From NCBI RefSeq assembly GCF_012689525.1, contig NZ_CP051514.1:186001-250000 (forward strand): a stretch of DNA of 64,000 bases, in the 5' to 3' direction. The position numbers and the translations under genes were made by a program. The notes beneath the pieces are model-generated. The model was not told where the DNA came from and ran no database searches. It saw only the letters and a list, made by a program, of their open reading frames with translations. Source of the DNA: Paraburkholderia aromaticivorans (GTDB lineage Bacteria > Pseudomonadota > Gammaproteobacteria > Burkholderiales > Burkholderiaceae). This document shows, in pieces, positions 53,505 to 63,056 of the stretch (its first letter is position 1; each line of letters begins with the position of its first letter).

Positions 53505-54005
53505 ATGTTTAATCGCCATCGAATTCGTCGTCGACTCTCCATTGCCTGCTTTGCAATGTTGACCGTAATCGTCTCAAGCCCTGCTATCGCAGATTCGCGA
53601 TATTCCCTGGAGGTGCTGCCGCTGGCCGACGGGATCAGTCAGTTGAGAGTGAAGTGGGATGGACGCCGGTTTGAACCATGGCATGGTGGCGTACGCGTGC
53701 AGTCGACCGGGCTGCTTCCTCGTGAGCCGCTGGATCTGGCATGGGTCGGAAGCGACGGGCGCGAACACGAAGGCCAGTTTCACATGCAGTCTCTGGCTGC
53801 CGGTCGGCGTCTCGCGGACGCCAGGTTTGAGGTAGACCTCAACGAGCATACGGTAGACGTCTTCATGGACGAAACTACTGACGCGCATCACCATTTCTGG
53901 GACAGAATGTTTTCTCGGGAAAAGGCGTCGATAAAGAAAGACGGCCCGGACCCGCGGGCTCCCGGCGTTGCTCGCCTTCAACTGTTTGAGGCCGTGGTGC
54001 AGTGA
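53505..54005 (+). CDS. Exported hypothetical protein
   Basis: A 166-residue protein with a Sec signal peptide (basic start MFNRHRIRRRLSIACF, hydrophobic core AMLTVIVSSPAIA, cleavage before DSRYSL). The mature part is beta-rich with ISQLRVKWDGRRFEPWHGGV and a His-rich patch DAHHHFWD near the C-terminus that could bind metal. I do not recognise the family. It is a single gene about 440 bp downstream of cyoE. The periplasmic location is inferred from the signal peptide only. Confidence 0.7.
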   Translation: MFNRHRIRRRLSIACFAMLTVIVSSPAIADSRYSLEVLPLADGISQLRVKWDGRRFEPWHGGVRVQSTGLLPREPLDLAWVGSDGREHEGQFHMQSLAAGRRLADARFEVDLNEHTVDVFMDETTDAHHHFWDRMFSREKASIKKDGPDPRAPGVARLQLFEAVVQ

Positions 54006-54391
54006 GCCCGCCCATCGTAGGGCCCGCTCACGTCGAGGGACGTGCTCTGCTTTCCAGAATCAACATCGGGAGTAGAACGCCCGGTTTCGGACTGCATTCG
54101 CTCACCGCTGGCAACGGAAGTTGAGGGCTCGTCGCCCAAAATGTCGAAGGGTCACGTCGTGCGCGTTCAGCGGGTATCTGCCTGAAGGTGTACGTCAGGA
54201 GTAACCGATCCAGTCGCATACAAAAACGTTGTTCAAAACAGCACGAAATGGCTTTCTTGTTCTCGCCATCAACGCGATGGCACGCCCGCGGGACCGCATC
54301 GCGAAGCGCTCGTTGACGTTGACTTTGACCTGAGTGGCCTTTGATCTACCGATGGGTTAAGAACAGCGACGCGCCAGACGATGCCGAGCGT

Positions 54392-54664
54392 TCAACGGAC
54401 GCGCCAGCGCGGGACGCACTCGAAATAGACGTCTGCCTCACGAGCACGGTATCGAACGCCGAGCATGTCGATCCTGATTTGATGCATCTGTCTGTCCTGC
54501 TTTTCGCAGAACTGCTCGGCCTGGCCCGTAGTGACTTTGGCGAGTTGGCCCCACATGGCAAAGGGATTAACAGTCGTCCCTTTTGAAAGGTAGAGATGGG
54601 GAGCTTGTTCAATGCTGACAGATGTGGTCGTGCAGGCCCAGAAAATCAGGCATGAAAGCGTCAT
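54392..54664 (-). CDS. Possible small exported lipoprotein
   Basis: A 90-residue frame starting at 54664: MTLSCLIFWACTTTSVSIEQ, with a short hydrophobic start and a lipobox-like FWAC. It continues APHLYLSKGTTVNPFAMWGQ and RQMHQIRIDMLGVRYRARE, ending ADVYFECVPRW. The composition is convincingly protein-like and two Cys in the mature part could pair. The signal segment is shorter than usual, so the true start could be upstream or the gene truncated. The family is unknown to me. Confidence 0.45.
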   Translation of the reverse strand: MTLSCLIFWACTTTSVSIEQAPHLYLSKGTTVNPFAMWGQLAKVTTGQAEQFCEKQDRQMHQIRIDMLGVRYRAREADVYFECVPRWRVR

Positions 54665-54989
54665 CAAAGTCGTCGAAATCTCCGGTTCGCGGGAGCCGCG
54701 CCATGGCGAAAGTTGGTCTGGAGAGAGCGACCCCGGGAGGGGCAAGCGGCGTCGCGCAAGTGGTGTCACAAGCATGGATTCTTCGACCACCGGCTCCTCT
54801 CCTTACTTGCTGACAAAAGGGCGACCACATAATACAGTGCGCTAGCGAAACCTGCTGGCAGGGCCCGGATACTGCCACGTCGCTGGCAAGTCACCGGCAG
54901 CATGGCGACAATGGCAGGTATGAAACGAACGGCCGACCCGCACGGTCGCACCGTCAGTTCGACCATTTCGCGCTGGGCTCGTGCTTCCC

Positions 54990-55590
54990 AATATGATGTG
55001 ATCGGCTATGCGGTGTGGCCGTACTACCGTTTTCCGGTGTGCCCGCGCATTGTCGAGGATGCAGAGCGCCCTTGGCATCGATCTGACCTGCGAGCCGGTG
55101 CGACGCTTGTCGGTTAACTTCGGGCGGGACATTGCTTGCCCCCCGGGTGTACCCGGTCGACCGCATTGGCGCGAGGCGAGAAGTGGTAGCTCGACGAAGT
55201 GGTCGTCGCGATCAACGGCAGCAAGCACTGGCTGTGACGAGCAGCGGACCAGCATGGAGCGGGGCTCGATGTGCAAAGCCAGCGCAACAGGTGGCGGCCA
55301 GACCGCTGCTGCGCGAGCGTCCTGAATTGAAGCGAATCATTGCGGGTGGCGCGCTGGTTTGACGCGGCGATCACCTTATCGCGTACCCGAGCCGGCTGCT
55401 GCGAGTTTTCCCCCGGTTGTTCAGCCCCTTGCTGGCGGTATTCGAAGTTTACCCCCGGATCCCTGTTCGTCAACCGCGTGCTCTTGAACTGATCGGCGAT
55501 CAGTACACGTCGGGGGCGCCCATGCCTGTTCAAGCCATGCGTCGAACTGCCAGGTCCGTTTCTCTTGACATATGCCCACCAGATTCCTGA
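54990..55590. pseudogene. IS6-family debris on both strands
   Basis: Plus strand, 54990-55290: RFPVCPRIVEDAERPWHRS, then in other frames DLTCEPVRRLSVNFGRDIAC, DEVVVAINGSKHWL and AADQHGAGLDVQSQRNRW, the order of an IS6 transposase core. Minus strand, about 55590-55370: RVLIADQFKSTRL and EYRQQGAEQPGENSQQPARV, the C-terminal DDE part. These are two convergent, heavily frameshifted IS6 fragments meeting near 55320. The antiporter gene begins its 3' end right at their edge. Confidence 0.55.
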
Positions 55591-55591
55591 G

Positions 55592-57271
55592 CTATGAGTA
55601 AGCCGCGGGCTCGCGGTTTCTCTTTCGAGCAACGATCGCGGCTTCGGACAGATCGACTTCACGCAGCAGCTTGCTATGTGTTTCGTCATTGATTTTCTGG
55701 CTTCGACGAAGCTTCAGGAGTCCATCGCGTTGAGCCCGCAAGGCGGTCATGCGCAGGTCTGTCTCCACGATCTCGTTCTGACGTACCGCGTCGCGCAGCG
55801 TCTGCTCGTCGGCGACGAGATCCACCTGCCGGCGATATGTATCCATCACCCTGGCGAAAGAGTTGGCGACGCGGGCCGCCCCGGCTTCGTCGAGGCCAGC
55901 GGTGAGACGCTCATGCTCGCCTTCAAGTGCCCGGATCGCGGCTTGCGCTGCATCCAGTCGTGCCTGTCGCTCCTCCGCGGCGAACAGGTCCGGTCCGCGC
56001 CTGATCCCGCGCAAGACCAACGGCAGACCGACGACGCCAACCAGCAAGGACATCAGGATCGTGCCGGACGCGATGAAAATTGCGAGATCTCGCCCCGGCA
56101 GCGGCTGGCCGTCAGACAGCGCGACGGGTAACGACAGGATCCCCGCGAGGGTGACCGCGCCGCGCACGCCGCCCAGCGTCATCACAGTCACGGTACGCAG
56201 ACCCGGAACAGCATTCGGCAGGCCTTTTTTTGCTGCCCGACGGCTAGCCAGCCAGCGCAGCAGCCAGACCCAGGCAAAGCGCAGAGCGTGCAGCGCGGTC
56301 ATCACCGCGGTGACGTAGCCGAGCAGTAGCCAGACATGCCCGTTGCCCTCCGCATGGGCGCGCAGCACTGCTGTACCGATAATGTGGGGAAGCTGGAGTC
56401 CGAGCAGCATGAAGATCACGCCGTTGAATACAAATTCAATCATGCCCCAGGTGCTTGTGAGACGAATGCGCACGACAGTTGGAACGGATGAGCGCAAGCT
56501 CTGGTAATTCATCATCATCCCTGCCGCGACCGCGGCGAGAATGCCCGAGCAGCCGGCATGCTCGGCAAAAAGATATGCCGCGAAGGGAACGAGCAGTGTC
56601 ATGATAACGCCTGCTGCGGGATCGTCGTCCTGGGCCAGTTTCATGACGCGGGCGGGCACTGCGATCGCGAGCCATCCGATCGCGCTACCCACCGCAAGAC
56701 CGCCCGCTGCAATGATGACAAAGCTGACGGATGCATCGCGCAGCGAGAAGACACCGGTCAATGCTGCGGCGGTCGCGAATTTCAGCGCAACGAGGCCCGA
56801 CGCATCGTTCATCAGCGCCTCGCCTTCGAGAATGTGCATCAGATGGCCCGGAATGGCACCCTTGCCCGCCACGCCTGACAGCGCAACGGCGTCGGTTGGC
56901 GACAACACGGCAGCAAGTGCAAAAGCAACCGGCAGCGGTATCGCCGGCACCATCAGGTGCACAAAGTAACCAACTGCGAGGACCGTCATGAAGACCAGGC
57001 CAAGGGCGAGCATGAGAATCGCCCGGCGTTGCATGAAGAACTCGCGTTTGGGAATACGCCAGCCGTCGGCAAACAGCAACGGCGGGATGAAAAGCAGCAT
57101 GAACAGTTCGGGGTTGAAAGTGACGTGCAGCCCGAAACCGGGCCACGCCAAGGCAGAGCCAATTGCAATCTGTATCAGCGGGAGGGGCAGCTTGAACGGC
57201 AACATGCGCGCGCAAATGCCGGATAGTCCGACAGCAAGCAGCTGGATGAGAACGGTAAAAACGATTTCCAT
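55592..57271 (-). CDS. Na+/H+ antiporter (CPA1/NhaP family)
   Basis: A 559-residue monovalent cation/proton antiporter. ATG at 57271 (MEIVFTVLIQLLAVGLSGIC) is chosen; the longer frame to 57457 runs back over IS6-derived sequence. Twelve or so membrane helices. Ion-binding motifs are FALAAVLSPTDAVALSGVAG (Asp in helix 5) and EGEALMNDASGLVALKFATA (ND in helix 6). GGVRGAVTLAGILSLPVALS is the conserved helix 10-11 element. A 130-residue cytoplasmic tail is rich in charged, coiled-coil-like helix. It should support pH and sodium homeostasis. Both sides of the gene are IS6 debris. Confidence 0.94.
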   Translation of the reverse strand: MEIVFTVLIQLLAVGLSGICARMLPFKLPLPLIQIAIGSALAWPGFGLHVTFNPELFMLLFIPPLLFADGWRIPKREFFMQRRAILMLALGLVFMTVLAVGYFVHLMVPAIPLPVAFALAAVLSPTDAVALSGVAGKGAIPGHLMHILEGEALMNDASGLVALKFATAAALTGVFSLRDASVSFVIIAAGGLAVGSAIGWLAIAVPARVMKLAQDDDPAAGVIMTLLVPFAAYLFAEHAGCSGILAAVAAGMMMNYQSLRSSVPTVVRIRLTSTWGMIEFVFNGVIFMLLGLQLPHIIGTAVLRAHAEGNGHVWLLLGYVTAVMTALHALRFAWVWLLRWLASRRAAKKGLPNAVPGLRTVTVMTLGGVRGAVTLAGILSLPVALSDGQPLPGRDLAIFIASGTILMSLLVGVVGLPLVLRGIRRGPDLFAAEERQARLDAAQAAIRALEGEHERLTAGLDEAGAARVANSFARVMDTYRRQVDLVADEQTLRDAVRQNEIVETDLRMTALRAQRDGLLKLRRSQKINDETHSKLLREVDLSEAAIVARKRNREPAAYS

Positions 57272-57329
57272 ATTCGGCTGGTTAAACGGTGGCCAGGACG
57301 GGGTGTAGCCCGTCCTTAGGGAATAAAGG

Positions 57330-57790
57330 AACCGGCGGCGGAGATGAAGCGGGGAACCGGTTCGTATTGGCGCGAAGGGCCTCGTGCGATCATCGATTAC
57401 CTCCGCGTCAAGGGTGCGGCTGGTGGTATCTCTACAGGGCCGCTGAAGGACGGTCACGCTATCGGCTGTTTGCCGGGCGCCGATCGGACAAGACAGCGGC
57501 CCGGCGCGATTTTGAGAAAAGGATTGACCGAAATGGCGTGCCCGGGCCAGCGACCCTCGACAAAAGCGGCCTGAATTTCGCCGCTCTCGAAGCCATCAAT
57601 GCCGAGCGTGAAACGCGTATCGGGAGACGCACGCGACCCGTGCTGGGGTTCAGGAATTCTCGCTGTGCGCGGATTCTCTACGCAGAACCGAACTCATGAG
57701 CATGATCGCCAAAGGACATATGAAGTGCTCTCGCCGAATCGATCAGCCGGTCGCGGGTCAATTCCGTTACCTGGCAGGGCCAGTCGACTA
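57330..57790 (+). pseudogene. IS6-family transposase remnant
   Basis: Plus-strand pieces in several frames: GCGWWYLYRAAEGRSRYRLF, ARRDFEKRIDRNGVPGPATL, DKSGLNFAALEAINAERETR, RTRPVLGFRNSRCARILYAE and finally MSMIAKGHMKCSRRIDQPVA. This is the C-terminal half of an IS6 transposase with the ...VKYLNNIVEQD... catalytic Glu segment deleted. It lies immediately upstream of the antiporter start on the opposite strand, so it has replaced that gene's promoter region. Confidence 0.75.
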
Positions 57791-57927
57791 CAACGAGATA
57801 GACCCGGACAGCGCACTGGCTGCGACAACAAGACGCGCCATCAAGGCCACGCATCCCTGTCGAGAGATCGCGATGTCCGTCGGGGGGGGAATCCTTGATG
57901 AGCCGCCCGGTGAGGCAAAGGGCAAGC

Positions 57928-58311
57928 CTATCTGTGCCCTTGCTTGTGCCACTCATCAATCAACGTTACAGCTCTATGCTCAAGCACGCTGGCGGCCATC
58001 AGGGGGTCGATTTTTGCTCTGGAGAGGCTGAATTCGATGCCCTGGGGCCCGCCGTTCTCGCTATTGCCATCAGTGCGTTCAATCGTAGCGCGGCACACCC
58101 ACTGGACGCCGAGTTCATCCGCCACCACATCGGTCGTCGCTTTAAAGCCGCGATGCTCCAACACCATAAATCCTCCAGACAACGAAACGTCGATCACTCT
58201 CCGCTCAAACCGGCGAGAATCATGAAAATCGTAACACGATCGCCACAAACTATTCATCGAAGCGGGCAGCGGTGCCGCTTTGCGCAGTTGCTCGACAAAG
58301 CTTCGATCCAC
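57928..58311 (-). CDS. Hypothetical protein
   Basis: A 127-residue soluble protein. The second half looks structured: RRVIDVSLSGGFMVLEHRGF, VVADELGVQWVCRATIERTD and ASVLEHRAVTLIDEWHKQGH. There is no membrane segment or signal peptide. A second Met at residue 19 (MNSLWRSCYDFHDSRRF) may be the true start. I do not recognise the family. It is a single gene between IS6 debris and another hypothetical gene. Confidence 0.6.
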   Translation of the reverse strand: MDRSFVEQLRKAAPLPASMNSLWRSCYDFHDSRRFERRVIDVSLSGGFMVLEHRGFKATTDVVADELGVQWVCRATIERTDGNSENGGPQGIEFSLSRAKIDPLMAASVLEHRAVTLIDEWHKQGHR

Positions 58312-58628
58312 TGTCCGCTCGATCCCGAGACATGAACGCTGGCCGTGGACATCGCATGATGCTTGTTTTACCTGCCGTCACGATAGCCTGGAACTGACCC
58401 CGGTCGCGATGTCCAGAAGCGCGTTTTACATCACTGACGCCGCTTCGTCACATGGACAAAGAAACCTGCAGCGCTGAAATTGCCAGACCCCGCGGCGGTT
58501 ACCGCGCCGGATTCCAGATCAATTTCGATCTTCACTGCGTTGCTGTTTTATCTGCAACACTCCCGCTGTTTTTTGAGGAAAGTCGGCGTCCGATTTTTTC
58601 AACCGACCTCCGTGCGCGTCGGCTCGAT

Positions 58629-59045
58629 TTAGGCGGCATCGGCGGTGGGTAATGGGGAAACACGCCGGCTGCGGAGAAAAGAACATAGACGTTCCTCCGC
58701 GCCCACGATGAATCGCAGGGTGGCCGATGACAGCTGCTGATCGCGCAATCGCAATATGTTCTCGAAGTACGGGATATCCGCCGGATCAAGTCGCCATTTC
58801 CCGGTCCTCTCTCCGTGCGCAATGCTGCGCCCGAGCGCCGCTTCGACTCGCTGGTAAAGCTCGAGTGGCGCATCACCAAATCCGTCCTGCTGGACGTAGT
58901 AGGTGAGGTAAACAACTCGAATGAGCTCATTCAGTAAATGTAGTGTTCCAAATTCGCCCCTACAGGCAACGAGAGCAAGATGATTGGCTAAAGAGGCTTC
59001 CCTCAGGTGCTCCGGACTTAAAGGAAGGAGCATGGATTTGGCCAT
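58629..59045 (-). CDS. Conserved hypothetical protein, intact paralogue of the broken gene at 32005
   Basis: A 138-residue soluble, helical protein starting MAKSMLLPLSPEHLREASLA (a further start at 59099 would add 18 basic residues). Core: NHLALVACRGEFGTLHLLNE, LIRVVYLTYYVQQDGFGDAP, AALGRSIAHGERTGKWRLDP and FIVGAEERLCSFLRSRR. I recall similar small proteins as frequent in Burkholderia accessory regions, sometimes labelled as Fis-like without good reason. No HTH is evident. The pattern of conserved positions matches 32005-32407. Confidence 0.7.
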   Translation of the reverse strand: MAKSMLLPLSPEHLREASLANHLALVACRGEFGTLHLLNELIRVVYLTYYVQQDGFGDAPLELYQRVEAALGRSIAHGERTGKWRLDPADIPYFENILRLRDQQLSSATLRFIVGAEERLCSFLRSRRVSPLPTADAA

Positions 59046-59705
59046 ACGTGTACGCGGGGCAGATAGGCGGGTTGACTTTCGATGTGTGTTACGAGACATG
59101 CTGATGTTCAGGGAGATGGATAAACAGAGGTGGTGCGAGACGCCGCGACTCGTCGCGGCGAGATGCCGGGTTCAGAAGGCATCTGGAAGAGCGAGGATCT
59201 CGCGATGCTGTTGAATTTGGGTGCTGCCAGTTCTTTTTCTCGTCAGAACGGGTCAACACTGCAGGTCTCAGACTATACGTGACACCTCGCAGTGTCGACC
59301 TCAATAAAAGTTATTTACATTGCGTGTAATAGTTGAACCCGTCGTCATGTGTGCGGTCTATCCCATCTTTTCAGGCTCTTTGCAGACGCAGATGTAGAGG
59401 ATATTGGATCAGACAGGTTGGCCTGCAATATATCGATATCCGTAACAATCTATCGCGCGCTCCGTTGTTGAAGCCGGACGCAGAACCGATTATATTGAAT
59501 ACCCTTCCAGCTTGGCACCCAGCTCCGGCACTCAGTGCCTGGGCGGCGTCTTGGCGCAGTTCGCCACCGCCTTTTAACGACTTCCCCTTATTTGTCGGAC
59601 TTCAGTCCCGGCTACGCGTTTCCATGCGACGGCGGCCGGATCCTGAGCACGGCGTTTGAGGTCTGCGAGTTGGGCTTGCTCGCATGGGCAGTCTCAGGAG
59701 ATGGC
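59046..59705. promoter_or_regulatory. Upstream region of the DedA fusion gene
   Basis: This 660-bp stretch lies between divergent genes. Nothing clearly coding. AT-rich segments near 59290-59330 (AATAAAAGTTATTTACATTG) are promoter-like. The large fusion frame can be traced back to 59535, but the family start is at 59706. Confidence 0.35.
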
Positions 59706-61718
59706 ATGGAGCACGCTTACGTTCAATTGATGAATCTGCTCGCCGGTCACCCGGCCTGGACGCTAATCGTGATTTTTTCTGCGGCCTTTCTCGAGGCTGT
59801 TGCCTTTATAGGAACCTTCGTACCGGGCAGCACGTTGATGTTCATGAGCGGTGCACTAGTCGGCACCGGAGCCCTGAATCTCGGCTGGAGTCTTGCCTGT
59901 GCTCTGGTCGGAGCCGTTGCGGGCGACGGCTTGAGCTACTGGCTCGGGAGTCGCTTCAAGACCACGATCGTCCAGATGTGGCCGTTTCGCACGTATCCGA
60001 AAGTGCTTGAGAAAGGACACGTCTTCTTCGTCAGGCACGGTGCAAAAAGCATCGTGTTCGCGCGGTTCATCGGTCCGTTGCGCGCTGTGGTGCCCGTCGT
60101 GGCTGGAATGTTTGGCATGCGCGCGGTGCCCTTCTATGCGATAAACGTTGGGTCGGCCCTGGTGTGGGCTGCCGCACATATGTTGCCGGGCATCGTCTTC
60201 GGGGCGTCAGTTCAACTGGCGGGCGCGGTGTCTTTCCGGCTCGTTATCATCCTGGGCGGTCTGGTCGGAGTCGTCTGGCTGACGTTGCGCGTCACGCGCT
60301 TTCTGTTGCGGCATATCATGAACTGGGCGTCGAAGGCCCGTTTCAGGCTGTTAGCCTGGGCCGGCAATCGCCCAGGGCGAACCGGTTCCCTGATGCTCCG
60401 GCTCCTGAGTCTCGACCGCGCCATGGTGGTAATCACGATGACCGCGTCTGCGGTCGTTGTTGTGTGCGGCGGCGTGGCTTTCCGGGTTTTGCGAGACGTC
60501 ATCAGCGCGGCGCCGTTTCTGCAGGTTGACGTTTCGGTGTATCGGCTCATGCAATCGGTCCGCAATCCGTGGAGCGATCTTGTCTTCGCTGGCTTTACCA
60601 CGCTAGCCAGCACGCCGACCTTGCTGGCGCTGGTCGCAACCGCCACCTGCTGGATGGCGTGGGAGCGCCGTTGGCGCACCCTGGTCTCGTGGTTGGGCGC
60701 GATGGTTTTTTCGGAAATCGTGGTCCTCGCTATCCAGTTCACGATACACCGCGTGCCCCCTGGGTCACTTCCGACAGAGGCGTACATAGTTGCCAGCAAT
60801 CATGTGGCAGCGTCGGTGGTGGTCTATGGGTTCATCGGCTTTTTCATTACACGCAGGGTCGGCGGTCCTGCCGGTTTTCTGGCCGCCACGACGAGTGCAG
60901 CCGTCGTGGCCGTCGCCGCACTTGCGGGACTGTACTTCGGACGGTTCTGGTTTTCCGACGCTGTAGTTGGCGCAATGCTGGCGCTGACCTGGGTGGCCCT
61001 TATTGGTGTCATCGCTGTCTGGCACAATCCGAGCGTGCCCGCGTCGCGCGGTTTCATGCCGGCCGTGTTTCTGCTGGTCGCGGTTTGCAGCGTGGGCCTG
61101 CAGCTCGATGCTGATCCGCCTCGCCAATCCGATGCACGTTCGCCAGACACCGCGGCGGTGCTCGGTACGGAAGGGCAATGGGCGGATTCTCTCTGGATGA
61201 GGCTACCCTGTTACCGCGCAGATATGGCCGGCGAACGGTTGGAGCCGTTTGCCGTTCAGTGGACAGCCGACCGTGAGGACATCACAAGACAACTTTCTGC
61301 GAGAGGCTGGGCGGACGGTCCCGGGCTCTCTACTCGCAGCGTGCTGTCCCTGGCTGTGCCCCATGCTGCCGCCATGGAACTGCCGGTGCTGCCACGACTG
61401 AATAATGGGGTGCCGTCGACCCTGATGTTCATCCGGCCTGGCGGAACGCCGGAGGAACGGTACGTGCTTCGGTTCTGGAGCAGTGGTTATGCAATAGCCG
61501 GCGACAAAGATGAAGTATCAACGCCCGTGTGGATTGGCTCGCTTGTGCACGAGCGCCTGAGAGCCCCGTCCTGGCCCTTCAACATCCTGCATAGCGATGC
61601 GACTGAATGGTCGAAAGTGAACGCCCAGATGCTGCGTGTCGCGCCGGGTGGCACGGTGATTCCCCCAGTGGAATGCAGCGGAATTCCTTTGATGCTGCTT
61701 GCGTCTACGCGCGGATAG
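59706..61718 (+). CDS. DedA - PAP2 phosphatase - LssY fusion membrane protein
   Basis: A 670-residue three-part protein. DedA/SNARE-associated domain (about 1-200): AAFLEAVAFIGTFVPGSTLM with the re-entrant E-x-PGS motif, GDGLSYWLGSRF and ARFIGPLRAVVPVVAGMFGM. PAP2-like membrane domain (about 225-440): NPWSDLVFAGFTTLASTPTL, a variant SNHVAASVVVYG His motif and FWFSDAVVGAMLALTWVALI. LssY-type C-terminal domain (about 470-670): DSLWMRLPCYRADMAGERLE to the end. DedA proteins move polyprenyl or glycero-phospholipids, and PAP2 domains dephosphorylate such lipids, so a lipid-carrier recycling role fits. ATG at 59706 is the family start. Confidence 0.9.
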   Translation: MEHAYVQLMNLLAGHPAWTLIVIFSAAFLEAVAFIGTFVPGSTLMFMSGALVGTGALNLGWSLACALVGAVAGDGLSYWLGSRFKTTIVQMWPFRTYPKVLEKGHVFFVRHGAKSIVFARFIGPLRAVVPVVAGMFGMRAVPFYAINVGSALVWAAAHMLPGIVFGASVQLAGAVSFRLVIILGGLVGVVWLTLRVTRFLLRHIMNWASKARFRLLAWAGNRPGRTGSLMLRLLSLDRAMVVITMTASAVVVVCGGVAFRVLRDVISAAPFLQVDVSVYRLMQSVRNPWSDLVFAGFTTLASTPTLLALVATATCWMAWERRWRTLVSWLGAMVFSEIVVLAIQFTIHRVPPGSLPTEAYIVASNHVAASVVVYGFIGFFITRRVGGPAGFLAATTSAAVVAVAALAGLYFGRFWFSDAVVGAMLALTWVALIGVIAVWHNPSVPASRGFMPAVFLLVAVCSVGLQLDADPPRQSDARSPDTAAVLGTEGQWADSLWMRLPCYRADMAGERLEPFAVQWTADREDITRQLSARGWADGPGLSTRSVLSLAVPHAAAMELPVLPRLNNGVPSTLMFIRPGGTPEERYVLRFWSSGYAIAGDKDEVSTPVWIGSLVHERLRAPSWPFNILHSDATEWSKVNAQMLRVAPGGTVIPPVECSGIPLMLLASTRG

Positions 61719-61831
61719 CACTGGTCACTTCCTCCGCACGCAGTCGTCACACCGGTGAGATAAGGCGCGGCACATGAGTGCGCGCAGCCTGACAGGCGTT
61801 GTTTTGGTTCGAACGAAATGGAGCAGGGTTC

Positions 61832-62893
61832 TTGACTGAAGTTTGGCCATCGTTAATTTCAAGCTGGGGTGCCTGGGCAGTGTTCGCCAGCGTGCTGGCG
61901 ACGCAGTTGGGCGTTCCGATGCCGGCTGCGCCCGTGCTGCTTCTCGCCGGGGCCGCTGTTTCTTCAGGTCTGGTTCCGTTCTGGTGTGTCCTCGCTGCCG
62001 CGGTGTTTGCCGTGGTTCTGGCGGATAGCATCTGGTTCACGATAGGGCGGCTCTACGGCCGCCGCGTATTGAACGCACTTGTACGGGTTTCACTCTCGTT
62101 GGATTCGAGCATAAAAATAACGCGAGAGTGGTTTGAACGCTTCGGTGCGCCGATCCTGTTGGTGTCAAAGTTTGTGCCGGGGCTTGGGCTCATCGCTCCA
62201 CCGCTTCTGGGCACGACGCTTATCGACAAAAAAATCTTCCTGGCGTGGGATCTCGCGGGCGCGCTAGCGTGGTCGGGATTCTGGCTGCTTGGCGGCACGA
62301 TTTTTGGAGAACAGTTGACGTTGATGATGTCCGCAGTGAGGGCACACGGGGCGACTGTAATGGACGTTCTTGTGTTGATATCGGTTTCGTACTTCATGTA
62401 CAGATGGATTCAGCGCCTGCGGTTCCGGAGGTGGCTCTCGCATATCCGGATTTCACCGGTTCAGCTTGACGCAATGATGCGCGACGATCGCCCGCCTGTT
62501 ATCCTGGATGCGCGCCCGATTTCGGTCAGGCTGGCGGAGCCACACCGGATACCGGGTGCAATTCTTATTGATCTGAATTCCCCGGAAAAGGTTAATGCGG
62601 GTTTACTTGAGCATGACATTGTCGTGTACTGCGTATGCCCCAATGAAGCGACTGCCAAGCAGATCACGCGACAGATGCACAGAAAGGGATTCAGGCGCAT
62701 ACGTGCATTGAAGGGGGGGCTTGACGCATGGGAGCATCACGGCTACGCCGTCGAATCGCTGCCGCAACAGACCGACGCCGATGCAGAATCGCCCAGCACG
62801 TCGATATCAACAGTCGACGAGCGTGATGCTGTCACGCTGCGAGCCGTTGCTCCGAAAGACACTACGGAAAAAAGTCGTCGCGCTGCAGAGTGA
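61832..62893 (+). CDS. DedA - rhodanese fusion protein
   Basis: About 353 residues. A TTG start at 61832 (LTEVWPSLISSWGAW) is preferred because GGAG lies about 9 bp upstream; a TTG at 61799 is also in frame. DedA domain (about 1-190): VLATQLGVPMPAAPVLLLAG, ADSIWFTIGRLYGRRVLNAL and LVSKFVPGLGLIAPPLLGTT. C-terminal rhodanese domain (about 205-320): PPVILDARPISVRLAEPHRI, PGAILIDL and the catalytic loop VYCVCPNEATAKQI with Cys. A polar tail of about 40 residues follows. It is the second DedA gene in tandem, 113 bp after the first, likely a shared unit. The joint function of the two domains is unknown. Confidence 0.88.
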   Translation: MTEVWPSLISSWGAWAVFASVLATQLGVPMPAAPVLLLAGAAVSSGLVPFWCVLAAAVFAVVLADSIWFTIGRLYGRRVLNALVRVSLSLDSSIKITREWFERFGAPILLVSKFVPGLGLIAPPLLGTTLIDKKIFLAWDLAGALAWSGFWLLGGTIFGEQLTLMMSAVRAHGATVMDVLVLISVSYFMYRWIQRLRFRRWLSHIRISPVQLDAMMRDDRPPVILDARPISVRLAEPHRIPGAILIDLNSPEKVNAGLLEHDIVVYCVCPNEATAKQITRQMHRKGFRRIRALKGGLDAWEHHGYAVESLPQQTDADAESPSTSISTVDERDAVTLRAVAPKDTTEKSRRAAE

Positions 62894-63056
62894 GAACTCC
62901 GCTCGTTTGAGTCGGCCTGCAGGAGACGGTCGACCTGGGGAATTTGGCATGGGCGCGGCGATAATGTCGGCGATGAAACCGGTGCCCGGGCAAAGCACAC
63001 CTGACACCCGAGGACCCGCTCTCTTACGCGGGCTGTCGCTTCCCGCGGACTAGCAG

